Source of the DNA: Bacillus sp. AFS001701 | GTDB lineage: Bacteria; Bacillota; Bacilli; Bacillales; Bacillaceae_G | Length of the DNA stretch: 64,000 bases | Reading direction: 5' to 3' | Assembly (NCBI RefSeq): GCF_002559405.1 | Contig: NZ_NTZO01000027.1 | Location: forward strand, 20,932-84,931 | Shown: piece by piece, positions 44,842 to 52,935 of the stretch | Numbering within the stretch: the first letter of the stretch is position 1 | How the letters are laid out: every line of letters begins with the position of its first letter | Notes under the pieces: model-generated | What the model was told of the DNA's origin: nothing | What the model saw: only the letters and a program-made list of their open reading frames with translations | Database searches by the model: none | Translations under genes and position numbers: made by a program

Positions 44842-46053
44842 ATGAATCGAGATGCTACTCAATCAGCTTTTTCAAATTTGTTACTTTCTGGTACGCTCGT
44901 CCATATAGGAACTTTTGATGAGGTTCAAAAAAGATGTGGCATCAATACTTATCCAAATATTGTAATGGTAATTTCGATTGATCGTTATCCTGATTTAGCA
45001 GTAGAAAACCCAAAGCAGTGGAAACAAGAAATTGGCCATGAACTAATCAATCAAATTGATCAGACGATTGGAGTTTCTTATTTATGGAACTGGGTAGAAG
45101 AAGGTGTGCTTGCACTTCTAATTGAGCTAGATGATGAAGATAATGAAATCGAGTTCAATAAAAAGATTTTTAGAATGGCAGAAGAAATTCAAAATTCATT
45201 GGATAGGGTTCAGATTACAGTTTCAATTGGAATAGGTAAAAAATATAGTGATCCTAATTTGTTACACCACTCTTTTGAAGAGGCTAGAAAGTCAATGTCA
45301 GGTCGTTTTTTTCAAGGGAACAAACTGATATTTCATAGTGGTATTAAACCAGTGGAAGAAAATACACTAAGAGCATTATCCACCGAGGACCGAATTGAAT
45401 TATTAGCACTTGTTCGAATTGGTGATGAAGAAGGTGTAGTCAATCAATTAAAAAGTTTCCTTGAAAAGGTAGCAAATGCATGCCGATTAAATGAAGACGT
45501 ATTTAAGACCGAGGTAGTCGATTTAATTATGTTAATCTCTAGGGTTGTAGTAGAATCAGGTGTAAATGCAACACTCATCATGTCAAAAAACGCTCAAATG
45601 ATCCAGGAATTATATCATATTATTCGCTATGATAAATTTGTAAAAAAGGTTTGCGAATATGCTTACTGGCTAACGATTCAAATAGCTAATTCATTTAATA
45701 ATAAGATGACTCCCGTAATTCGCAAAGCAACTAAGTATATACGAGAAAATCATCAAAATAGTATTACATTGGAAGAAATTGCTCAATATTGTTGCGTAAG
45801 TAAATATCATTTCAGTCACCTATTCAAAAAAGAAATTGGCACAAGTGTCATTGATTTTTTAAATAGAATAAGAATTGAAAAATCAATGTTTTATTTAGAA
45901 ATGACTGATTTAAGTATGCAAGAAATTGCTACACGAATTGGTTTTCAAGATTCGAATTACTTTAGTCGTATATTTAAAAAATACATAAAAAGTAGCCCTT
46001 CTGAATATAGGGCTACTAAATATCCACATTTAAATTTAGTGTTAGAAAATTAA
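44842..46053 (+). CDS. AraC-family regulator with N-terminal GGDEF-like sensor domain
   Basis: This 403-residue regulator has a C-terminal double helix-turn-helix of AraC/XylS type (about residues 300-395). The first HTH is SITLEEIAQYCCVSKYHFSHLFKKE and the second is LSMQEIATRIGFQDSNYFSRIFKK. The N-terminal 200 residues resemble the degenerate GGDEF-like domain of YesN/CdaR-type proteins (VSIGIGKKYSDPNLLHHSFEEARKSM). No receiver domain is present, so it probably senses a small ligand directly. Lying just downstream of the MFS-lyase pair in the same direction, it is the likely activator of that module. Confidence 0.87.
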   Translation: MNRDATQSAFSNLLLSGTLVHIGTFDEVQKRCGINTYPNIVMVISIDRYPDLAVENPKQWKQEIGHELINQIDQTIGVSYLWNWVEEGVLALLIELDDEDNEIEFNKKIFRMAEEIQNSLDRVQITVSIGIGKKYSDPNLLHHSFEEARKSMSGRFFQGNKLIFHSGIKPVEENTLRALSTEDRIELLALVRIGDEEGVVNQLKSFLEKVANACRLNEDVFKTEVVDLIMLISRVVVESGVNATLIMSKNAQMIQELYHIIRYDKFVKKVCEYAYWLTIQIANSFNNKMTPVIRKATKYIRENHQNSITLEEIAQYCCVSKYHFSHLFKKEIGTSVIDFLNRIRIEKSMFYLEMTDLSMQEIATRIGFQDSNYFSRIFKKYIKSSPSEYRATKYPHLNLVLEN

Positions 46054-46109
46054 AAGTAGGATGCAGTGTTTAAGGGTAAGGAACAGGTTTTAATAAATTC
46101 TTATTACCC

Positions 46110-46883
46110 TTAATCCTGCCTTTCTAATCTTGTTGCATATGGGTAAAGTGGATCTAATAATTGGAATTCATAAGTTATTCCATCAACTTTTCCTACTACC
46201 TTTTCACTATCATAAAGTTCCAACATGAAACCGGCCATTTCTTTTGCAGTATGATACTTTGGTAGAACGCCTTCAAATTTAATGTTTTCTTCTAAATCAT
46301 AGGATACTTTTGCAAATTCTGTTTCAGTTGCAGCTGGTGCTAATACTTTAGCTTGCATTTTTGCACCTTTTTCTTTTAATTCATGAGCAAGCCCTTCTGT
46401 AAAGGCACTTACATAGAATTTAGTCGCACAATATGTGATGGCATTACCAATAATTGTATACCCTCCACCAGATGAAACATTGATAACTTGTGTCCCTTCG
46501 ACTGTTGAATAATCGCGTACGTATAGTGAAGTTAAAATCGTTAAAGCTTCAATATTCAAATTAAGCATACTTTCAATTTTGCCTAAATTTTGTTCACCAA
46601 CAGAAGCGAAATTACCAAACCCAGCATTATTAATCCAAGTTTCAATCTCATATTCTTTCAGTCCTTCATATAAATCATAAGCATTTTTAACAACAGATAA
46701 ATCAGCCGTTTTTATGATCACATCAAGATCAGAATTCAATTTACTGATTTCTGATTTTAATTTTTCAAGTTCTTCCGTTCTACGAGCAACAATGATAAGG
46801 TTTTTTCCACGTGCGGCAAACGCAAGAGCTGATTCATAACCAATTCCTGAACTAGCACCTGTAATGACAGTATATTTTTTCAT
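46110..46883 (-). CDS. Short-chain dehydrogenase/reductase (SDR)
   Basis: This 257-residue classical SDR has the cofactor motif TGASSGIG (residues 7-14), NNAGFG near residue 85-90, and the catalytic Ser and YxxxK (SSGGGY..., TYCATKF). The substrate is unknown; close relatives are often annotated as YdfG/DltE-like oxidoreductases. GGGAGG lies before the ATG. It is divergent from a MerR regulator and has a MerR-type promoter with a 19-bp spacer, so it is almost certainly that regulator's target. Confidence 0.9.
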   Translation of the reverse strand: MKKYTVITGASSGIGYESALAFAARGKNLIIVARRTEELEKLKSEISKLNSDLDVIIKTADLSVVKNAYDLYEGLKEYEIETWINNAGFGNFASVGEQNLGKIESMLNLNIEALTILTSLYVRDYSTVEGTQVINVSSGGGYTIIGNAITYCATKFYVSAFTEGLAHELKEKGAKMQAKVLAPAATETEFAKVSYDLEENIKFEGVLPKYHTAKEMAGFMLELYDSEKVVGKVDGITYEFQLLDPLYPYATRLERQD

Positions 46884-46927
46884 CTAAATTCCTCCCAATA
46901 GTTTGGTTTATACTAAAATTAAATTAA

Positions 46928-46979
46928 TTGTGTATCAGTTACGGATTCATTATACTGGTTAGAGTAAACTCTAAGTCAA
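46928..46979. promoter_or_regulatory. MerR operator with divergent SDR and merR promoters
   Basis: A perfect inverted repeat TTAGAGT-AA-ACTCTAA lies at 46959-46974. On the minus strand it fills the spacer of TTGACT (46979-46974) and TATAAT (46954-46949), which are 19 bp apart, the overlong spacing typical of promoters activated by MerR-family DNA distortion. On the plus strand TTGTGT (46928-46933), 17 bp and TATACT (46951-46956) give the merR promoter, whose start the operator covers. Confidence 0.85.
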
Positions 46980-46997
46980 ACAAAACTGGAGGTATTT

Positions 46998-47372
46998 ATG
47001 TATTCAATTGGTGAAGTTGCTCAGATGTTAGGAATAAGCACACATACTTTACGTTATTATGAAAAAGAACAGATCATACTTCCTAATCGTAATGAAAATG
47101 GTGGAAGATTGTATTCTGAATCACATATTCAATGGTTAAGATTTGTCCTGAAGCTAAAAGAAACGCAAATGCCAGTTAATAAGATTAAAGAGTATGCACA
47201 TTTATATACAGAAGGTGAGCATACATCATTGGCTAGGTTGGATCTATTAGTTGAGCACAAACAGTCTATTGAACATCAGCTAAAAACATTAGAAGAAACG
47301 AATAAAATGTTAGAGCAAAAAATCAATTTTTATAAAGAGGTAATTTATAATAAAAACATCGTCAATAAATAA
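46998..47372 (+). CDS. MerR-family transcriptional regulator
   Basis: This 124-residue protein has an N-terminal winged HTH (YSIGEVAQMLGISTHTLRYYEKEQI, residues 2-26), then LPNRNENGGRLYSESHIQWL and a long C-terminal coiled coil (about residues 80-118) for dimerisation. It has no Cys cluster or ligand domain, so it resembles the small MerR proteins that respond to aldehydes or unknown stress and often control an adjacent SDR or reductase. The start ATG has GGAGG upstream. Autorepression is suggested by the operator over its transcription start. Confidence 0.92.
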   Translation: MYSIGEVAQMLGISTHTLRYYEKEQIILPNRNENGGRLYSESHIQWLRFVLKLKETQMPVNKIKEYAHLYTEGEHTSLARLDLLVEHKQSIEHQLKTLEETNKMLEQKINFYKEVIYNKNIVNK

Positions 47373-47404
47373 AACCTTATTGGATACCCCAATAAGGTTT
47401 TATT
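47371..47404 (+). terminator. Intrinsic terminator after merR
   Basis: AAAACCTTATTGG and CCAATAAGGTTTT pair around a short loop, followed by ATTGTG. It may act in both directions with the convergent gene at 47437. Confidence 0.8.
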
Positions 47405-47410
47405 GTGTAA

Positions 47411-47428
47411 ACAAAGTACAAAAAACTT
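47411..47428 (-). repeat. 18-bp copy of the 178-bp repeat's distal segment
   Basis: ACAAAGTACAAAAAACTT is the exact reverse complement of AAGTTTTTTGTACTTTGT, which ends each 178-bp repeat unit at 51.5-51.9 kb. Here, as there, it sits next to a terminator hairpin. Confidence 0.5.
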
Positions 47429-47436
47429 AATATTTT

Positions 47437-47928
47437 TTATTCAACTCTTTCCTTTTTTCTTAGACCCGCAAATCCTAATAATCCAAGAAGTCCAAGCCAG
47501 CCATAATTGAAATGATTATTATTTGTATTGTCAGTAGTATTTAATGTGTTAGTAACAGGTGTAGGCGTTACATTATTTACATTTCGTCGATAATAATTCC
47601 CGTCATTACTAACTGGATTATTTACTCCATTATTGTTATTTAACATGTCATTTGTTGTATTTTTTATATTATTTTTAGTATTATAATACCCTTCTTTAAC
47701 CGTATTTTTTGTATCATAATACCCTTCTTTAACCGTGTTTTTCGTGTCATTTACAACGTGGTTTGGATCATTAAAATCATTGTTAAAATCTCTTTTAATA
47801 TGTTTACCATTATGATCATAGCTTGGTTCTAATTGTGTAGCGTCAGGTCCTGTAGAAGCTGCATGAACATTAGCTGAAATGATAAATGATAATGAAACTG
47901 TGCATAATGTAAGACAAATTTTATTCAT
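47437..47928 (-). CDS. Secreted, C-terminally anchored Asn-rich protein
   Basis: The product is 163 residues from the ATG at 47928, with AGGAGGG upstream. A signal peptide (ICLTLCTVSLSFIISANVHA-A) is followed by a low-complexity Asn/Thr/Lys region with two KEGYY(D/N)TKN repeats. It ends in YGWLGLLGLLGFAGLRKKE, a Gly-Leu-rich helix plus basic tail like the WGxxGW/PEP-type sorting tails of Bacillus surface proteins. It is probably exported and held at the cell surface. The function is unknown. Downstream of it are the ctaG-type genes in the same strand upstream. Confidence 0.65.
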   Translation of the reverse strand: MNKICLTLCTVSLSFIISANVHAASTGPDATQLEPSYDHNGKHIKRDFNNDFNDPNHVVNDTKNTVKEGYYDTKNTVKEGYYNTKNNIKNTTNDMLNNNNGVNNPVSNDGNYYRRNVNNVTPTPVTNTLNTTDNTNNNHFNYGWLGLLGLLGFAGLRKKERVE

Positions 47929-48000
47929 CTTTAACCCTCCTTCTTTATGCAATATTATTTTGTGCATCTTTAGAAGGAATATATGTGGCAAAAAAGTCCA

Positions 48001-48759
48001 TTAAATAAATGCTCTTGTTTTATTAGAGTTTGCTGATTTATACCAGAAATAACAAAGCACGGTAATCAATAACAAATCAACAAGGTCCCCTCCATAATAC
48101 ATTAAGACCGCACCGAGTTGAACATCATCAAAACCGAAACTGTCTAATGGATTTGAAAAAAGCAACTTCGATAAGATATCATGACCTGCTAATGCAATGA
48201 TCATAATTGATGAGCGAAACAAAAAACTGAATTTATGAGGGAACGGTTCAATAGCAATGATTGAAGTTGTAAATAGAAATCCCGAAAAAAACAAATGAAT
48301 ATGTACCAAATTTAACAAAAAGGTGCTCTCATGAATTAAGTTAAATACTGTGGAGGTATACAATACCCAAAGTCCTCCGATATTTAAAAGCATGGTTGTA
48401 ATAGGATGAGTTAATAGTCCAACAGGAGCACTTCTTAAAATACGTGTCACACGCCTTGCATGTTGAGTTTTTAATGATGTTAATAATAATGTAATCGGTC
48501 TAGATAAAGCGATAAAAAATGGAGCGAGCATTCCTAGTAACAAATGCATAATCATATGGAAAACAAAAAGATGGTGACTTAGTTTTGCAATTGGTCCAAT
48601 AACCGAAACTAATATACAAACAAAACCAGTTATCCATAATATAGAGCGAAATTTTGGCCAAGGCTTTTTTTTATGTTTTATCGCAGCAACCAAGTATCCA
48701 ACAATAAAAAGTAAAATTAATAAAATAATGAGTAGATCAAACGAATAATTATGCCTCAA
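48001..48759 (-). CDS. CtaG-like membrane protein (cytochrome c oxidase assembly, caa3_CtaG)
   Basis: This protein of about 250 residues has seven predicted helices and matches the caa3_CtaG family: the HMIMHLLLGMLAPFFIALSRP segment near residues 70-90, His residues in helices, and GDLVDLLL near the end. B. subtilis CtaG is needed for active caa3 oxidase, but paralogues occur away from oxidase genes, as here. The likely start is TTG 48759 with AAGGTGGG 5 nt upstream; GTG 48768 is possible. It overlaps the DUF2243 gene upstream, so the two are coupled. Confidence 0.82.
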   Translation of the reverse strand: MRHNYSFDLLIILLILLFIVGYLVAAIKHKKKPWPKFRSILWITGFVCILVSVIGPIAKLSHHLFVFHMIMHLLLGMLAPFFIALSRPITLLLTSLKTQHARRVTRILRSAPVGLLTHPITTMLLNIGGLWVLYTSTVFNLIHESTFLLNLVHIHLFFSGFLFTTSIIAIEPFPHKFSFLFRSSIMIIALAGHDILSKLLFSNPLDSFGFDDVQLGAVLMYYGGDLVDLLLITVLCYFWYKSANSNKTRAFI

Positions 48760-49219
48760 ATTGCCCACCTTTATTTCGAGTTTTAAAAATTAGAATGCAA
48801 CCGATCAATGTCATAATAGTAGCAGTAATATTCCAAGTTAAATCATAGGGCAGAATATCAACGTTATATCTAATTTGATGTAGCTCCAACCATTTATGTT
48901 GAACGGTTCCATCATAAAGTTGAAACAAACCTGCCCCAAGTAAAACTCCGCCGATCCATCTTTTAATATAGAGTGATTTTTTTCTCCTTAAATTCGCAAA
49001 CATAAATAAGGAGCCAATCGTTGCAAACCAACTAAAGGCATGAAAAAGACCATCAGAGATAAGCCCCAAACTTGTTGTAGACTTATCGTAAAAATGGTGC
49101 CAATGTAGAAGTTGATGAAAAACTGCTTCGTCAAAAAATGCCACCAATCCAAGGCCAAATAAAATACCAGACCATAAATTTAAATGAAAATAATTAGTTG
49201 AATTCTCTAGATTAGTCAT
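48749..49219 (-). CDS. DUF2243 membrane protein
   Basis: The product is 156 residues from the ATG at 49219, which has AAAAGGAGGAG upstream; earlier in-frame codons lack such a site. Four hydrophobic helices carry conserved His-rich patches (FFDEAVFHQLLHWHHFYD near residues 26-43, and QLYDGTVQHKWLELHQIR). Both are hallmarks of DUF2243. Its fused or adjacent occurrence with CtaG-like proteins is common, which suggests a joint role in membrane copper or haem chemistry; that is inference. Confidence 0.85.
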   Translation of the reverse strand: MTNLENSTNYFHLNLWSGILFGLGLVAFFDEAVFHQLLHWHHFYDKSTTSLGLISDGLFHAFSWFATIGSLFMFANLRRKKSLYIKRWIGGVLLGAGLFQLYDGTVQHKWLELHQIRYNVDILPYDLTWNITATIMTLIGCILIFKTRNKGGQFEA

Positions 49220-49375
49220 AAATACTCCTCCTTTTAAAAATGGTATATTTTTCATTTTGCCCCCAAATTTACTTGTCAAATCGTAATTAGTAAAAATTAC
49301 AATTCAACCAAAAACGATACTTGGGAAATATTAAGGATTGTGATTGTTTTTAGTTACACAAAACACGGAGGTTAT

Positions 49376-50611
49376 ATGGATAAAAAACAAACGCGGAGTT
49401 TATGGGCGCTATCTACAGTACCTCTTGTAATGACTTTAGGTAATTCAATGTTGATTCCCGTACTTCCAAAATTAGAACAACAATTAAATATATCTGGCCT
49501 TAAAGTTTCAATGATTATTACTGTTTATTCAGTTTTTGCAATCATTCTTATCCCTATAGCGGGTTATTTGTCGGATTTATTTGGAAGGAAAAAAGTAATC
49601 ATTCCAAGTTTAATTATTGCCGGAATTGGAGGAGCATTAGCCGGCTTTGTTTGTTGGAAATTAGAAAATCCATACGCGTGGTTAATTGTTGGGAGAATCA
49701 TTCAAGGGATTGGTTCTGCTGGGGCAATGCCTGTTGTTATTCCGTGTGTGGGAGATATGTTCAAAGATGAAAATGAAGTTAGTAAAGGATTAGGCTTAGT
49801 TGAGACATCGAATACTTTTGGAAAAGTACTGAGTCCAATACTTGGTTCAGTATTAGCAGCGGTTGTTTGGTATTTACCATTTTTATCAATACCGTTCCTT
49901 TGCTTACTATCAATTATTTTAATTTTAATTTTTGTAAAACCCCCAAAACAGCCTATGAGGTCAAAAAGAAAAGATAAAAGAAAGAAAAAGTTAAAACTGT
50001 TTATCAGATCAATAAAAAAAATATTTCGAGATAATGGCAAATGGCTTTTTACCATATTTATATTAGGTGCCATTATCATGTTCATTTTATTTGGTATGCT
50101 TTTTTATTTATCCAAAATATTAGAAAAGCGCTATCACATAATTGGAATATGGAAAGGATGTATGTTAGCGATCCCACTCGCTGCTTTATCCTACACATCT
50201 TATAAGACAGGTAAAAAAATTGGAAATCAAAAAGGTGCAATGAAAAAATGCATTGTGATCGGATTTATTTTAATAAGTATTTCTTTTGTCATGCCGATTA
50301 TAAATAAAGATATTTATATGATTATCACGAGTTTATTGATTAGTGGGATTGGAATCGGAATGTCTTTACCAAGCTTAGATGCATTAATAACCGAGGGGAT
50401 TGAGAAGGAACAAAGAGGGACTATTACTTCTCTTTATAGTTCTTTACGGTTTGTGGGGGTAGCTGCGGGACCTCCAGTTTTTGCCTATATGATGAATAAA
50501 CCAGATAATTATATGTTATTTTTTTCCATCGTCTTAGGGGTGCTAGGACTTATTTTGTCCATCAAATATATTAAGCCTAACCAAGAAACAGATACCGCTA
50601 AATCCAATTAA
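49376..50611 (+). CDS. MFS transporter, drug:H+ antiporter type
   Basis: The product is 411 residues from the ATG at 49376, with CGGAGG upstream. It has 12 predicted helices. Motif A GYLSDLFGRKK lies between helices 2 and 3, and VGRIIQGIGSAGAMPV in helix 4 carries the Arg and Gly-rich motif B of drug antiporters. A strongly basic cytoplasmic loop (MRSKRKDKRKKKLK, near residues 196-215) is unusual. No regulator adjoins it. The substrate is unknown. Confidence 0.83.
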   Translation: MDKKQTRSLWALSTVPLVMTLGNSMLIPVLPKLEQQLNISGLKVSMIITVYSVFAIILIPIAGYLSDLFGRKKVIIPSLIIAGIGGALAGFVCWKLENPYAWLIVGRIIQGIGSAGAMPVVIPCVGDMFKDENEVSKGLGLVETSNTFGKVLSPILGSVLAAVVWYLPFLSIPFLCLLSIILILIFVKPPKQPMRSKRKDKRKKKLKLFIRSIKKIFRDNGKWLFTIFILGAIIMFILFGMLFYLSKILEKRYHIIGIWKGCMLAIPLAALSYTSYKTGKKIGNQKGAMKKCIVIGFILISISFVMPIINKDIYMIITSLLISGIGIGMSLPSLDALITEGIEKEQRGTITSLYSSLRFVGVAAGPPVFAYMMNKPDNYMLFFSIVLGVLGLILSIKYIKPNQETDTAKSN

Positions 50612-50641
50612 AACAAATCTAAAGAATAGAGGAATTTATTA

Positions 50642-51497
50642 ATGTATTATTACAAGGAAGAATTAATCAATATGATAAAGCCAGACAAACCAGATCCCGC
50701 AGCTGCAAAAGTTTTACAAGAAACGTTAGGTGGACAATTTGGGGAAATGCGAACAATGATGCAATATTTTTTCCAAAGCTCAAATTTTCGAGGAAAAGCT
50801 AAGCAATACAAAGATTTAATTCGAGGAGTTTTTAATCGAAGAAATTAGCCATGTAGAGCTTGTTCAAAATACAATTAACCAGTTATTAAATGATTCAGGC
50901 GCACCTGGTGTCGGTAACTTTGGTACTGATGGCGCTCCATTAGATGAAGCAATAAAACATGCCAACCCTCATCATTATATAATGGGGGCACAAGCATCTC
51001 TTCCAGTAGACGCAGGAGGTAATCCGTGGAATGGTTCTTGGGTGTATAGCCATGGGAATTTAGTCGCTGATTTACTAAATAATTTAATACTCGAATCAAC
51101 AGGGGTATTACAAAAAACAAGAATTTATGAAATGAGTTCAAATCAAACATTAAGAGAGACATTAGGATTCTTGATTGTACGTGACAATGCTCATCAAAAT
51201 GCTTTTGCAAAGGCATTGGAAACTTTAGGCGTAAATTGGGGTAAATTATTCCCGGTTCCGAATTACGATATAAATAAATACCCTGAATGTAGAAAATTTG
51301 TAGATATGGGTTATCATAATGCTCAATTCAATTTTAGACTTGATGAGACACTTATGGGAGAAATATTTAAAGGTAAAACACCAAGTAGAAATGGTGGAGA
51401 TTTAAACGTAACTGAACCTCCGAAAGGTTTTCCTGTTCCAGAATTTCCTGATATGCCAAATGAACATAGCCCGGGTTTATATGATTTAAATAATTAA
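50642..51497 (+). pseudogene. Manganese catalase (YdbD/KatN-like) interrupted by one frameshift
   Basis: The first 60 codons (ATG 50642; PDPAAAKVLQETLGGQFGEMRTMMQYFFQSSNFRG) match the N-terminus of dimanganese catalases. The frame then runs into a stop at 50848. The next frame resumes with EEISHVELVQNTINQLL, HANPHHYIMGAQ and DNAHQNAFAKALETL to a stop at 51497, supplying the expected His/Glu metal ligands. Removing one A near 50845 restores a full-length protein of about 284 residues. Either the gene is inactive or this base is a sequencing error. Intact, it would split H2O2 into water and oxygen. Confidence 0.85.
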
Positions 51498-51504
51498 AAT
51501 TAAA

Positions 51505-51885
51505 AACTCCTTACAAAAGTAAGGAGTTCAGACTGTTGACAAACACTCGCTTTCTTCGTTGCTTCGCCTGTTGAGCGGTGCTCATTACCGTCTAGGGTAA
51601 CTCCGCTCCTCACCAGGCTTCGCGCCTCGAAAGACAAGCGCTTGCAATCAGTCTGAAAATCAAGTTTTTTGTACTTTGTCTAAACTCCTTACAAAAGTAA
51701 GGAGTTCAGACTGTTGACAAACGCCCGCTTTCTTCGTTGCTTCGCCTGTTGAGCGGTGCCCATTACCGTCTAGGGTAACTCCGCTCCTCACCAGGCTTCG
51801 CGCCTCGAAAGACAAGCGCTTGCAATCAGTCTAAAAATCAAGTTTTTTGTACTTTGTCTAAACTCCTTACAAAAGTAAGGAGTTT
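51505..51885. repeat. 178-bp tandem repeat, two full copies plus a third terminal hairpin
   Basis: The hairpin AACTCCTTACAAAAGTAAGGAGTT recurs at 51505, 51683 and 51861, exactly 178 bp apart. The two full units differ at only about four positions. Each unit is much richer in GC than its surroundings. Each begins with CAGACTG after the hairpin and carries CAGTCTG near its end as a boundary inverted repeat. Inside are nested stems (GAGCGG / CCGCTC enclosing TTACC / GGGTAA, and AGG / CCT). No open frame of note is present. It lies between the catalase and a convergent MBL gene. Confidence 0.85.
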
Positions 51886-51928
51886 AGTTTTATTTTTACC
51901 TATAATTTTTACCAGCTTAGCAACGTAT

Positions 51929-52783
51929 TTAAACATATCGTCCATAATCAGGTTTGGCGATTGTGTTGAAGTTTTTAACTAAGTAGTCTAATTTCTCATG
52001 TAATTCATCTTCTAGCAATGGAAAGCCGTGACCTGTTATTGCCTTTTTAGGGTGTAGAGCCTGCAGTTTTTTTACAGAATTCAATGCTGTCTCCCAATCT
52101 GTCGTCAAATATCTAGGAGGACCATTTATTTCTCTTTTTTGAGTTAGAACGCTGTAAATAGAGTCTTGTTTAACATTAACGAAGGCATCTCCAGCAATCA
52201 GTAATTGATCTTCATCTCTAAAAAGTGAAATATGTCCAGGTGAATGACCCGGTGTGTGGATCCATTTCCAATGTGGCATTTCAGGTACAGATCCATCTGC
52301 AGGGAGAACATGGATATATTCCCCTAAATTAATTCCTTCGTTTGGAAACAGTGGAGATAACTTTGCAATTAATCCACCTTCAACCGTTCCATCTGGTTCT
52401 GGGTAATTCTTTTCCCCTGTTAAATATGGTAACTCTTTTTTATGTGCATAAACAGGTGTATTGAATTCTTTTACTAAGTCAATGATTGTCCCAACATGAT
52501 CAAAATGTCCATGGGTAAGTATGATTGCTTTTAATTTGTGTCTTTCACCGAATCGTAGTTCAGCTGAATCCATTATATTATCAAATGACTTTGGCATACC
52601 AGCATCAATTAATACCCACTCATTTGATAAATTAGGATTACCGTAAAAACAAAAATTCACAATTTGATTTGTTTCATAGTATAAATCATTCGCTAATTCA
52701 AACCCATTTCCACTCGATATAGATGTAATAGGCATATAATGAAATTCCTTATTCATATTTTGTAGGTCGTTTGAGTTATTCAT
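51929..52783 (-). CDS. Metallo-beta-lactamase-fold hydrolase
   Basis: The product is 284 residues from the ATG at 52783, which has GGAGG 6 nt upstream. The zinc motif HGHFDH is in LTHGHFDHVG, with later ligands in HTPGHSPGH and AGDAF. A terminal GHGFPLL supplies the last His. It has no signal peptide. The family includes glyoxalase II-like and lactonase enzymes, and the substrate cannot be read. It is convergent with the repeat and catalase remnant and divergent from ku. Confidence 0.88.
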   Translation of the reverse strand: MNNSNDLQNMNKEFHYMPITSISSGNGFELANDLYYETNQIVNFCFYGNPNLSNEWVLIDAGMPKSFDNIMDSAELRFGERHKLKAIILTHGHFDHVGTIIDLVKEFNTPVYAHKKELPYLTGEKNYPEPDGTVEGGLIAKLSPLFPNEGINLGEYIHVLPADGSVPEMPHWKWIHTPGHSPGHISLFRDEDQLLIAGDAFVNVKQDSIYSVLTQKREINGPPRYLTTDWETALNSVKKLQALHPKKAITGHGFPLLEDELHEKLDYLVKNFNTIAKPDYGRYV

Positions 52784-52935
52784 AACATCCTCCAATTTAG
52801 ACTTATGTGATTAACTTTTTTAGTCTTCTTTTATAAGTGTTTTTTATTCTGATGGAGATAACTAATAAATCAAATTGAATTAAACCTATTCATTTAACAA
52901 AAGCTAATCATAAAAATAAAAAAGGTAGTGAAGAT

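Noticed and set aside
51505..51885. Tandem 178-bp unit as an rRNA/tRNA fragment or CRISPR
   Set aside because: No tRNA cloverleaf or rRNA motif is recognisable, and two identical 178-bp units are not a repeat-spacer pattern.
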